From the NCBI GenBank assembly GCA_002690655.1, contig NZFL01000013.1, positions 1 to 64,000 on the forward strand: a stretch of 64,000 nt of DNA, written 5' to 3'. Below are positions 1-8,658 of the stretch, in pieces; within the stretch, counting starts at the first letter, position 1, and each line of letters opens with the position of its first letter. The notes under the pieces were generated by a model. It was not told the origin of the DNA. It was given only the letters and a program-made list of their open reading frames with translations, and did not search any database. The position numbers and the translations under genes are program-made. The stretch is from Pedosphaera sp. (GTDB lineage Bacteria > Verrucomicrobiota > Verrucomicrobiia > Limisphaerales > AAA164-E04).

Positions 1-94
1 ATGCTGAGGCATCGTACCAGAAACCAGATTCATGGCCTTTTGTTCGAATCGATCGAATCTCCTGTTGTTCAGCTCCTGCAGGGAGAAGGTTTTG
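1..94. other. Window-start region downstream of the first propeller gene
   Basis: Bases before the minus-strand gene that ends at 95. No gene or terminator hairpin is supported here. Confidence 0.4.
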
Positions 95-1414
95 TCAGTC
101 CCGTTTCTTCTCGATGCGGTAAAGGCTTTTGTCACTTCGAAGAAAGAGTGCTTGACCATCCACTGCGGCGCTAGCCATCAATTGACCGTTCAATTGATTT
201 TTGGAAACAACTTTAAATTCTTTCCCGGCTTCGATGACGGTGGTTTTGCCTTCTCGACTGTGAAAATAGACCCGCCCGTTGGACTGAAGAGGGGAAGCGG
301 AATAATTGCCACCTATGCGTTCGCGCCAATGTTCTTTTCCTGTGTGAGCATCCAGGCAGGTCACCATGCCTGCGCTATCGCTGACAAAATAAATTTCATC
401 TCCAACGAGGATCGCAGAGGGTTGGTTAGACACGCCGCGATTCCATTTCCATTTGATGGAGGGTTTGTTTGAGCTCAGGTAATCGATGGCCAACAATTGC
501 GGGCGCATGAAACTTGTGATCACATAAATCAACCCATGACCAGCGACAGGGCGAGGCACGATGGAGAACCCAAGCATGCCGTAATTGAGTTTATTTAATT
601 CCTTGCCCGTATTGGGATCGTAAGAGTAAAGCCAGTCTGCTGCTGGAGAATAAAGGATAGGTTGTCCGTTCGTATCAAGGATAAGGGGGGTGCCATAAGA
701 TTTTTTAAGCTGTGGATTGGGATTCATTTCTCCGGTCCGGTCCGTTCGCCACGCAACGCCTCCGTCCTTCTTGTTTAAGGCAACAACGTATTGCTGATCA
801 CTTCCGTCCATATGAAAAATCAGTTTATCATCCCAGATGATCGGTGTACTTCCCGGCCCGTTTTCGTGATGGACGTATAAGTCCTGATTGCGCCAGATGA
901 CCTTTGTCGTTCTGGTATCCACGCATGCTGTTCCGTAAGAACCAAAGTGGCAGTAAAGTTTTCCATCTTCGATGACCGGAGTGGGGGAGGCGTAGCTATT
1001 GAGTTTGTGCGTCCATTGTGGGTTCTTTTTGTGAATAATTTCGAAATCATGCAGTAATTCACCCGAGTCTTTATCAATACAAACGGCGTGAAGTTTAACA
1101 GAAGAAAGTACGACGACGGGTTGCCCTCCGGTATTGGATTTAAGGCGTTCTTCTTTCTCCTCTTCACTTGCCTTGATCTCATGTGCGGCGGTCAACCAAA
1201 TCTGGTTGCCTTCGATGACTGGAGATGACCAGCCTTTGCCTGGAACGGGAGTCTTCCATGAGATGTTCTGAGTCTCACTCCATTCGGTAGGGATCTTTCC
1301 CTCCGCGTGACCTTGTCCTGTGGGGCCACGCCATTGCTTCCAGTCGGCTTGCATGTTCAATACGTAACATGTGGAAAAGACCGCTGCCCAAAGTGTCCTG
1401 TAATTCTTCATCAT
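95..1414 (-). CDS. Secreted PQQ-like beta-propeller protein
   Basis: A 439-residue exported protein. The N-terminus is a short signal peptide (basic MMKNYR, hydrophobic stretch, mature part near QADWKQWRGP). The opening W-x-Q-W-R-G-P, followed by W-S-E-T and W-K-T-P-V-P-G-x-G-W-S-S-P, is typical of planctomycete and verrucomicrobial PQQ-binding-like (BamB-like) propellers. Repeated blade motifs such as LDAHTGKEHW and YDPNTGKELN are visible through the rest of the chain. No catalytic residues of true quinoprotein dehydrogenases (calcium-site Glu/Asn/Asp set, disulfide-linked Cys pair) could be recognised, so a structural or binding role is more likely than alcohol oxidation. It is a paralogue of the proteins at 7051-8364 and 33243-34679. 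The start is either of two adjacent ATGs at 1414 and 1411. Family assignment is secure; function unknown. Confidence 0.85.
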   Translation of the reverse strand: MMKNYRTLWAAVFSTCYVLNMQADWKQWRGPTGQGHAEGKIPTEWSETQNISWKTPVPGKGWSSPVIEGNQIWLTAAHEIKASEEEKEERLKSNTGGQPVVVLSSVKLHAVCIDKDSGELLHDFEIIHKKNPQWTHKLNSYASPTPVIEDGKLYCHFGSYGTACVDTRTTKVIWRNQDLYVHHENGPGSTPIIWDDKLIFHMDGSDQQYVVALNKKDGGVAWRTDRTGEMNPNPQLKKSYGTPLILDTNGQPILYSPAADWLYSYDPNTGKELNKLNYGMLGFSIVPRPVAGHGLIYVITSFMRPQLLAIDYLSSNKPSIKWKWNRGVSNQPSAILVGDEIYFVSDSAGMVTCLDAHTGKEHWRERIGGNYSASPLQSNGRVYFHSREGKTTVIEAGKEFKVVSKNQLNGQLMASAAVDGQALFLRSDKSLYRIEKKRD

Positions 1415-1756
1415 GAATGAACACAGAATGATACATTCACGACCTGGGTCAAGATGTTCTACATCGCGTTTTTACGTAAATTTTTTCAGGTCAATCACAT
1501 CGTTTCTATCCGCCTTGCATCTTTAGAGAAGGCACTTGGATACGGAAATTGCAGCGGGCCCGAGTGGGGTGTCTGAACGCCATGAGGGCTTTCTGAGTTG
1601 TGCTTCCGCATAATATCTTTCTAGGGCTGTTTCCTCTGCAAGAAATACACGATCAACAAGCTGCGACCAGATCACAGCATGGACACGCTCCTGATTCCGC
1701 TGGATCAAGGACCCAGAGAAAATTTTATCCAGAGATTAAAATTTTCTTTGGCAATG
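1415..1756. other. Intergenic stretch with no recognised gene
   Basis: 342 bases between two minus-strand propeller genes. A TTG-started 61-codon frame on the minus strand (1523-1708) is open, but it has no ATG and no recognisable motif, so I do not call it a gene. The part next to the 95-1414 gene (about 1415-1520) is AT-rich and presumably holds its promoter; I could not identify a specific box. Confidence 0.5.
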
Positions 1757-4700
1757 CTAATTTTGATGTTTCGGAGCAAACACAATGGATGTTTCCATCC
1801 ACGAGCCGCAGCTGCAACCTCCACCCCCTTCAGGTGAAAGCAACAAGCCCGCAGCGGGGATGGTGCTCAACCAGCAGTCAGGGCGTAGTCGATTCCAGCT
1901 CGTTGTTTTTCCTTGAGAGGGATCCCACATCGTGACATTGCCGGATCGGAAAAACAGGGCCTTTTCGGTGGCTGCATAAGTGCCGCAGCCTCCACCTGGC
2001 ATTTTGATATCCAGTATTTTTCCATCAGCAAGAGATAACGCACTGGGTCGAACATAGACTTTATTCCCGACGATGGCTGGTCGAGCCATGTGACCTCCAT
2101 GATGATCTTGAGGCCATTTAATATCTACGTTCCAATCCACTTCTCCGTTTGCGTCATCGAAAGCATAAGTGTGATAAGATCCACTACCCGATGAAACCAA
2201 TACTAGTTTTCCTCCTCCGTGAGCCATGTAGAGGGCGACTTCTCCGGGAACGATGTTGAGCGCAGAAGACCACAAGGTCTGTCCTGATTCAAGATCAAGA
2301 CAGACAAGGTATTGATCTTTCCAAAAGAGACTGCCTCCCAGTTGGCGAGTTTTGGCTGCCATGATGTCCGGGTTGCGTGCTTCTACGAACCAGGCTTTGC
2401 CGTCCGCCATCGTGATAGAACTATTTACGATGAGCCCCCCTTGGTAAAGCCATTGAAGTTTTCCACTGTATGAATCAAGAGCGAACAAGTTTTCGCTGCA
2501 AACCTTCTGAGTTACCTCACCGCTTTTGGCGTCATACCAGCCTGCACCTCCACCGCCCCAGAAGTTGGTGAAAGCCGATCCTTGAATGACCGAACTGCCA
2601 ATGATGCGCTTGCGGTGGGGCGAGAGGTAAGACCAGTCCAAAGGCTCATCAGGGTTGGCCTGCGGTGGTACGGGAAAGCGATTGACGAGATGCCCTGTCT
2701 GGGCATCCCATTTCCAACACTCGCCATCCATCGCGGTAAACAAAAAATCCCGGTTGGCCGACCAATTACTGCTGTCACGTGGCATGTTGAATCTTTGAAT
2801 ACGCGGCAGCTCTTTGGCCCAGAGGACATAGCCATTGTAGGCGTCCAAAGCAATGATTCGATTCAGTCCCTGCACAAATAATCTTCCACCTGTGGATAAT
2901 GGAGCAGGCTTGCGTCCGTTGCGGTCGGGTTGAGCCCGGGGGCCGGGGCGACCAATCCATTGAACCTCGAGATCTTCTGTCTTGGAGACACCTGATAATT
3001 TTTCACCGCCAAACGCCGCATTGGAAGCATTGCCATATTGATGAGACCATTCCCCTGAACCTTCCAATGGTCCGCGAGTCATCATCATACCCTCTGTACC
3101 TGATTTGAGTTCCAGTTGATGCTTTACTGCCATCTTTTTCAGGGCGGCGAACCAAGGTGAAAGATGAGCTTTCTCCTGTTCGATTCCTTTTGGCGTAGGA
3201 ATATAGGCCACTCCTCCATCAGGACGCAGCCACTGGGCAACATTTTTAAATAAAGGAGGTAGGAGGGCTGGTTCTGAGCTTGACGCGGGATGGATGACAA
3301 TCAAGTTGGCAAACATGGGAGTGATCGGCAATGGCAGCGAGGCAGTTGACTTGTGAATGGCGATACGCGATCCATAACTTCCGAGCGATGTTAACATGTC
3401 CCTTGATGACGCAATTTTTTGCGGATCTTTCTCGAGACCGATAATACGTAGTTGACTCTGCTTCGCCAGGCTGTGCGCCAAGCGACCATCATCGCTCCCA
3501 ATCAAGAGTCCGATACCTTGTCGAATACCCGTGTCCTCAATCAAAGTGGCAGCCAATCGTGATGCTTCAAGGTTTGATGTGGTGTGAGGTAAGGCCGTAA
3601 TTCTGGGCATTGAAAAGTTAAAGAGGTTGTCACATTCGAACTCCTCCGTGGCTTTAAGGCTACCATCATTACCAATTGCCTCGACAGTGAATGAGTAGAC
3701 TCGATTATGCTGCAGCGATGAGAGAACCATGCGATGCTCTGTTTTCAACTGGTTTTCCAGGAAGACAACGGGTTCCTTGTTTTTACCGGTTAAAATGAGT
3801 TTAGTCGGGCTCGGCTGGACGGTTTCGTACGAGATTTCTGCTTCCGATTTCGAGATGAATTGCAGGATAGGGCCGGATGCCAATTCAAGGACAGGTGCAG
3901 GAGGCTCGGGCAATGGGAAATCAACTTCTCGTGTATGATTGCCGATTTCTTCCACACTGAGGACTCGATGGTAAACTCGGACTTCATGCACCATGCCTTT
4001 GCTGAAATAATGTTCATCCTTGTCGTGATAAGCTCCTATTTCATAAAAGGCACTGGGCGGATATTGAATCGCACCGCTCTGTTGTGTTGAGGTGGCAGCT
4101 ATTGCTCCATTGACGTGCAGTGACATTGTGGCTCCATCATAGGTAGCCGCGAGATGATACCACTGCCCCGTGAGGAAATCCTCGTCAGCTTTCATGTAGT
4201 TGAGTTTGTCAGGCCCATTTTGACCATTCAGCGCAAAGCTGAACTTTTGATCCACAAATCCAAGTAACCAACCTTTTTCATAGGTGCCGTTATCCTGGAT
4301 GGCACCCACAATGCCGCCCCACGAAAGTGGTTCGTCAATACGCACCCAGGCTTCTACCGAGAATTGTTTTTTCGGGATTTCAGAATCAGATAAATCTCCC
4401 TTAATAAGCGCACTGGTCGATCCATCCAGTGTCAAAGCTTGCTTCTCATCGATCCTGGCCAGTTTGGCAGATCCGACTAAACTGGCTGGAAGTTTGCCCG
4501 CCAGGTTGCGTATGACTTTTCCTTCTGTCGCATCCTGATGGAATACCCAACGACTTATCAATGAATCATCCTTTACCGTTTGAATCGGCTTCAGTGGAGG
4601 TAAACTTTCAGATTCGTTTTCAACCGTCTGGCTGAGCGCAAGTGGAGAACTTGCCGTGGGGCGAAAGGATTGAATGATACCCTGATCCGTGCTCGCGTAG

Positions 4701-5890
4701 AGCGCTCCGTTTGCCACTGCCAGGCCGTAAACGCGACCAGGTATGGATGATTGCCAGATCATCTTGCCACTCAATGCCTCAAAAGCTGCGAGTGTGTCCG
4801 TACCTCCGGCAAAAAGGGTTTCTCCAGCCTTGATCAGACTATGAGAAAATGTGTTTTCCTGGCCCCACAGAGGATTCTTGTTTTTCCGATCCATCGCAGC
4901 CAGGGATTTGTTTGTGAGAAAAAATGCTTTTCCTCCATCCACGACCATGGCGTTGGCGTTGGGGTAAGTGGCATATGTCGTTCGATTACTGCGGTTGCTG
5001 TCGGTGATCCATCCGGTTTTGTTACCCGGGCCATGCAGAATACCCGCATCGGGTGTCAACATGACAAAACATCCGCCTCCCCCTTTGAGCCCTCCTAACA
5101 ATTTTCCATTGGCTCGGTTGTAGATGAGTGGGGATACCCTTCCTTGCGGAGCTACCAAATGTTCATCGGAGGCAAGCAATGCACCTTCAAACGTGGCGTT
5201 GTCGATTCGCTTGACGAAATGTTTGTCCGCAGAGAGTTTTCCTGTCGCGGCATCGATGGCGCATAGATAGGATTCCTTCCAGGGTAAAAGGCTTGCGGCG
5301 AAATAAGCCGTATCATTCCGAATGAGAACTCCAGTGCGTATGGGCCAAAAAGGGATCAACTTGCCATTGTTCAAGATTAGTTTTTCGAGAGGTTTAGGGC
5401 GAAAAGACCAGATTAAAAGGCCATTCTCCGCATCAAGACATCGAACCATGCCATCATCCGACCCGAAAAAGATCCTTCCATCATGATACGATGGCGCAAT
5501 CCTGATGGGGCCGTCTGTGTGATAAATCCAACGTTCATTGCCCGTTTCCGCATCCAGGCAGCGCACGGAGTCATCCACACTGGATCCGAAATACACATTA
5601 TTGCCTGCGGCAATGACATGGAAAACCGGGTCGTAATTCCTCATGGACTTCAGTCCGCGAATGCCTGCGTAGGCATCCCACTTGGCGGGACCTGACCATG
5701 CAGGATGAGGAGGGTGTGCAGATTTCCACGTCCAAGATGTTTCCAGCGAGCTGGCGGGCAGTTGCTCCGTTGTCTTGGCGCTCCTGTAATTATCGTGCTG
5801 GTAAACGGGCCAATCTTCTCCGACAGCCTCAAACGTCAAAAAAGCAGCGATGACACAAAAGGTTGATTGAATGTTTTTCCAGTGAAACAT
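1757..5890 (-). CDS. Giant secreted double beta-propeller with LamG and methyltransferase-like domains
   Basis: About 1377 residues from the preferred ATG at 5890, which places a signal peptide (FCVIAAFLTFEAVG) directly at the N-terminus; in-frame ATGs at 5929 and 5977 would add an unlikely extension. Domain order: a first PQQ-like propeller (about residues 30-425, blades such as CLDAETGNERWIYHT); a concanavalin A-like LamG_3 lectin domain (about 450-665, with FSVEAWVRI, WYHLAATYDG and the VRVYHRVLS ending); a short Ig-like linker; a Rossmann domain resembling class I SAM methyltransferases (about 785-900, IGSDDGRLA as glycine loop and GLEKDP as the acidic strand-2 end); and a second propeller (about 975 to the end, ALDAYNGYVLWA, CLDLESGQTLW). 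Propeller and LamG parts are secure; methyltransferase activity is unproven and would be odd outside the cytoplasm. It may bind cell-surface or environmental glycans. Confidence 0.85.
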   Translation of the reverse strand: MFHWKNIQSTFCVIAAFLTFEAVGEDWPVYQHDNYRSAKTTEQLPASSLETSWTWKSAHPPHPAWSGPAKWDAYAGIRGLKSMRNYDPVFHVIAAGNNVYFGSSVDDSVRCLDAETGNERWIYHTDGPIRIAPSYHDGRIFFGSDDGMVRCLDAENGLLIWSFRPKPLEKLILNNGKLIPFWPIRTGVLIRNDTAYFAASLLPWKESYLCAIDAATGKLSADKHFVKRIDNATFEGALLASDEHLVAPQGRVSPLIYNRANGKLLGGLKGGGGCFVMLTPDAGILHGPGNKTGWITDSNRSNRTTYATYPNANAMVVDGGKAFFLTNKSLAAMDRKNKNPLWGQENTFSHSLIKAGETLFAGGTDTLAAFEALSGKMIWQSSIPGRVYGLAVANGALYASTDQGIIQSFRPTASSPLALSQTVENESESLPPLKPIQTVKDDSLISRWVFHQDATEGKVIRNLAGKLPASLVGSAKLARIDEKQALTLDGSTSALIKGDLSDSEIPKKQFSVEAWVRIDEPLSWGGIVGAIQDNGTYEKGWLLGFVDQKFSFALNGQNGPDKLNYMKADEDFLTGQWYHLAATYDGATMSLHVNGAIAATSTQQSGAIQYPPSAFYEIGAYHDKDEHYFSKGMVHEVRVYHRVLSVEEIGNHTREVDFPLPEPPAPVLELASGPILQFISKSEAEISYETVQPSPTKLILTGKNKEPVVFLENQLKTEHRMVLSSLQHNRVYSFTVEAIGNDGSLKATEEFECDNLFNFSMPRITALPHTTSNLEASRLAATLIEDTGIRQGIGLLIGSDDGRLAHSLAKQSQLRIIGLEKDPQKIASSRDMLTSLGSYGSRIAIHKSTASLPLPITPMFANLIVIHPASSSEPALLPPLFKNVAQWLRPDGGVAYIPTPKGIEQEKAHLSPWFAALKKMAVKHQLELKSGTEGMMMTRGPLEGSGEWSHQYGNASNAAFGGEKLSGVSKTEDLEVQWIGRPGPRAQPDRNGRKPAPLSTGGRLFVQGLNRIIALDAYNGYVLWAKELPRIQRFNMPRDSSNWSANRDFLFTAMDGECWKWDAQTGHLVNRFPVPPQANPDEPLDWSYLSPHRKRIIGSSVIQGSAFTNFWGGGGAGWYDAKSGEVTQKVCSENLFALDSYSGKLQWLYQGGLIVNSSITMADGKAWFVEARNPDIMAAKTRQLGGSLFWKDQYLVCLDLESGQTLWSSALNIVPGEVALYMAHGGGKLVLVSSGSGSYHTYAFDDANGEVDWNVDIKWPQDHHGGHMARPAIVGNKVYVRPSALSLADGKILDIKMPGGGCGTYAATEKALFFRSGNVTMWDPSQGKTTSWNRLRPDCWLSTIPAAGLLLSPEGGGGCSCGSWMETSIVFAPKHQN

Positions 5891-6121
5891 GAAGTGATGA
5901 AGTGAGGGCAGGTTCAATTGAAAACGCATGACATATTGAAATTTAAATATCGCAATGGGCTGTTCTGTTCGATTCAAATTCGAATTGACGGTCCTTAAGC
6001 TGAACTATGTTGACGGATACCCTTCAAGTCAATCGATCATCCGCTCTAATATGCCTTGTGGAGTCCCTGAAATTAAAACACGATGAAGTCATATTTTCTT
6101 GAAAACAAAGGACTCCATTTT

Positions 6122-6997
6122 ATGAAACTTCGCTACTCTTTATCGATTCTTTGGATACTCGGTTTCAATTACTGCCTTCATTCCGAAGATTGGAAAGTCA
6201 TGGTTCCTCCAAGCGAATTAAAGCTTGCTGGTTTTTACGAGAAATATGTCAGTGTGGATGGTTACCCTGTGGTGAGTTCAGGGAAAGTGAATGACTTTGC
6301 CCTCAAAGAAGCGGCTTACCTGATCGACATGATGCTGGCGCAGCGGCCCGACGTCCGAGATGCCATGATCAAAAGCGGATCCAGGATGATCGTGATGGCT
6401 CATGATGAATACACGACTGACGTACCGGAACATGCTCATCTGAAGCCCAAAGAATACTGGGATGCCAGAGCTCGTGGGCTGGGTGGCTCGCGCACGGATC
6501 CGGTCTGTTCATGTGGGCAAGAAAACCTGCTTGGCTTTGAGGGGGATCCGTATGCAACAGAGAATATTTTGATCCACGAATTTGCCCATAATATTCACTA
6601 TCGGGGACTGGATCGATTGGATGACACGTTTGATGATCGATTGAAGAAATCCTATGATGCCGCGATGGAAACTGGGCTTTGGAAAGGTAAGTATGCTTCG
6701 GTGAATCATGCCGAATACTTTGCGGAAGGTGTTCAATCCTGGTTCAACAATAACCGTCCACCGGATCATGACCATAACCATGTCGACACAAGAGCTGAAC
6801 TCCTTGAATATGACCCCGGATTAGCGGCTTTATGTGCCGAGGTTTTTGGTGAAACCAAGCTGGTATACACCAAGCCAATCCAACGCTTGAGAGACCATTT
6901 AGAGGGATATGATCCAAGAGGGGCACCCAGTTTCGCCTGGCCTGAGAGCTTTAAAAAGGTTCAACGTGAAATCCGCGAGAAAGCCAGCTCTCGCTAG
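6122..6997 (+). CDS. Secreted HExxH zinc metallopeptidase-like protein
   Basis: About 291 residues from the ATG at 6122, preceded nine bases upstream by AAAGGA; the earlier in-frame ATG at 6083 would put 13 residues before the signal peptide (YSLSILWILGFNYCLHS). The mature protein carries a zinc-site motif HEFAHNIH (about residues 152-159), and a downstream acidic segment NHAEYFAEG (about 196-203) that could give the third ligand, as in gluzincin-like folds. A conserved tail follows, with RAELLEYDP. I recognise this as a family common in Planctomycetes and Verrucomicrobia, but know of no characterised member. It is the only plus-strand gene among four minus-strand secreted proteins. A peptidase role is inferred from the motif only; the substrate is unknown. 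Confidence 0.75.
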   Translation: MKLRYSLSILWILGFNYCLHSEDWKVMVPPSELKLAGFYEKYVSVDGYPVVSSGKVNDFALKEAAYLIDMMLAQRPDVRDAMIKSGSRMIVMAHDEYTTDVPEHAHLKPKEYWDARARGLGGSRTDPVCSCGQENLLGFEGDPYATENILIHEFAHNIHYRGLDRLDDTFDDRLKKSYDAAMETGLWKGKYASVNHAEYFAEGVQSWFNNNRPPDHDHNHVDTRAELLEYDPGLAALCAEVFGETKLVYTKPIQRLRDHLEGYDPRGAPSFAWPESFKKVQREIREKASSR

Positions 6998-7050
6998 GGT
7001 AATCAGGAGTCACTCGCCACTCTGATCTATGGGTGAATCACTCACTCGCT

Positions 7051-8364
7051 CTATTTTGTGAATTGGTAGAGGTCGGTCTCGCTGCGGATGTAAATGCTGT
7101 TTCCCACAATGGCAGGTGATGCATGGAACCTACCCTTCAGTTCATTGATCGCAAGTAAGGCGGGTTCTTTACCGCGTTTCAAAACCAGTGTTCTTCCTGA
7201 CTCACTGAGCAGGTAAATGCGATTCGATGCGCCTACCGGGGAAGCGCTGAAATTGGGGTTATCGGGAAGGCGATGTTTAAAGTAATATCGATGTCCATCA
7301 TTAGCGCGTACACAGGAAAAAAAGCTGCTGTCTTCCAGCAGGTAAAGTTCATCCCCCCAGAGCATGGGGCAGGGGACATAGGGTGCGCCCCTATCGAGCG
7401 ACCATGCAATACTTTTGGAGTCTGTAAGGTCACCTATTTGTCCAAGACGGATTGCATGCACTGTATCTTTTCTCCAACCGCTGGCGGCAAACGCCAGGCC
7501 ATGGCCTACAGCAGGCATCGGAATCGCACTCAGACTTTGACCTCCACATTTCCACAAAAATCTTCCGGTGTTCAAATCGTAAGCACAAACCGAAGAGCCG
7601 TTGATGACGATTCGATCTTGGCCTTCATATCTATAGACGCGAGGAGTGGTCCAGTTGGAAACTTCATCACGACGGGTCTTCCATATTTCTTTTCCTGTAT
7701 GCTTATCGATGGCTACTACGAATGATTGGAGTTCATGGTCGACAACAATGATTAACTTGTCGCCATGCAGCACGGGTGATGTTCCTTCCCCCAAAGCATC
7801 CTCCATGGCCTGTGCTTGAAAATCTTTTTTCCACACAAGTCGCCCATCGTAGTCGTGGCAAAACAATCCAAAGGAGCCGAAATACGAGTAGACGTGTTTT
7901 CCATCAGTTACGGGAGATTCGGAGGCGAATCCGCCTTTCCTGTGGTGGCCTTGATGCGGCATTCCCTCAAACACAGTTTTGTTCCAGAGCGTCTTGCCTT
8001 TGATGCCGTCCAGGCAAATCACCGCGAGCCGCTGAGCTTTCCATGAACTTGCGACCGCTGGATGTTTTCGAATGTTTGGAGTGCCTGAAGGAATCACATC
8101 AGGGACGGGCAGTTTTTCACTCAACGGGATGGCTGTATGAATGAAAATACGATCCCCCCAGATGATTGGCGTACTCCATCCACTGCCTGGTATCGGTGTT
8201 TTCCAAGCTAGATTTTCTGTCTCACTCCACGTAACCGGCGGATCTCCCTCGGGTGAAACACCATTCCAGGTAGGCCCCCTCCATTGAGGCCAATGGTGAT
8301 TGGCCTCGCTCGCAAGGGCTAGAGCGCTGGTGAACAAAAAGAGGGTGTTCAGGAACGTCCGCAT
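7051..8364 (-). CDS. Secreted PQQ-like beta-propeller protein
   Basis: About 437 residues from the ATG at 8364, which gives a clean signal peptide (MRTFLNTLFLFTSALALASEA); the frame stays open to 8433 but the extra residues are charged and not signal-like. The mature N-terminus HWPQWRGPTWNGVSPEGDP and WSETENLAWKTPIPGSGWS match the BamB-like propeller subgroup seen at 95-1414, and the two are clearly paralogues along their whole length (shared VAIDKHTGKEIWKT-like blades, C-terminal SIYIRSETDLY). Divergently transcribed from the SGNH hydrolase gene, with about 290 bases between them. No quinoprotein catalytic site is evident. Probable role: exported scaffold or binding protein; specific function unknown. 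Confidence 0.83.
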   Translation of the reverse strand: MRTFLNTLFLFTSALALASEANHHWPQWRGPTWNGVSPEGDPPVTWSETENLAWKTPIPGSGWSTPIIWGDRIFIHTAIPLSEKLPVPDVIPSGTPNIRKHPAVASSWKAQRLAVICLDGIKGKTLWNKTVFEGMPHQGHHRKGGFASESPVTDGKHVYSYFGSFGLFCHDYDGRLVWKKDFQAQAMEDALGEGTSPVLHGDKLIIVVDHELQSFVVAIDKHTGKEIWKTRRDEVSNWTTPRVYRYEGQDRIVINGSSVCAYDLNTGRFLWKCGGQSLSAIPMPAVGHGLAFAASGWRKDTVHAIRLGQIGDLTDSKSIAWSLDRGAPYVPCPMLWGDELYLLEDSSFFSCVRANDGHRYYFKHRLPDNPNFSASPVGASNRIYLLSESGRTLVLKRGKEPALLAINELKGRFHASPAIVGNSIYIRSETDLYQFTK

Positions 8365-8658
8365 GGATCCAAGGCTAGTGGCTGGATTTTGGAAATCAAA
8401 CCGAATGTGGATGACAATATCCCAATGGCGCACTCAGGACATTGCCTGTCTTCTTCCCTGAACTCTTTTCAATCGTCGAAATGCTACGAGTTTGTTTACT
8501 GACCGATAAGGCATCCATAAACAAGCGAAAAGAAAGGTGCTCAAGCCTCGTGACGATCAAAGAAAGCTTTTCATCTAGTCGGAAGGTCGTCAGGGAAGAC
8601 GATTCATTGCAGGGTTGTGTCGAAGTGGGGGTATCTGTCAGTATTGGACTCGAGATTT

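Noticed and set aside
820-1182. Long open frame on the minus strand inside the first propeller gene
   Set aside because: Shadow frame of a gene with clear propeller motifs; no independent support.
1523-1708. 61-codon minus-strand frame in the 1415-1756 gap
   Set aside because: TTG start only, and no recognised motif; could be chance. Kept only as a note in the intergenic entry.
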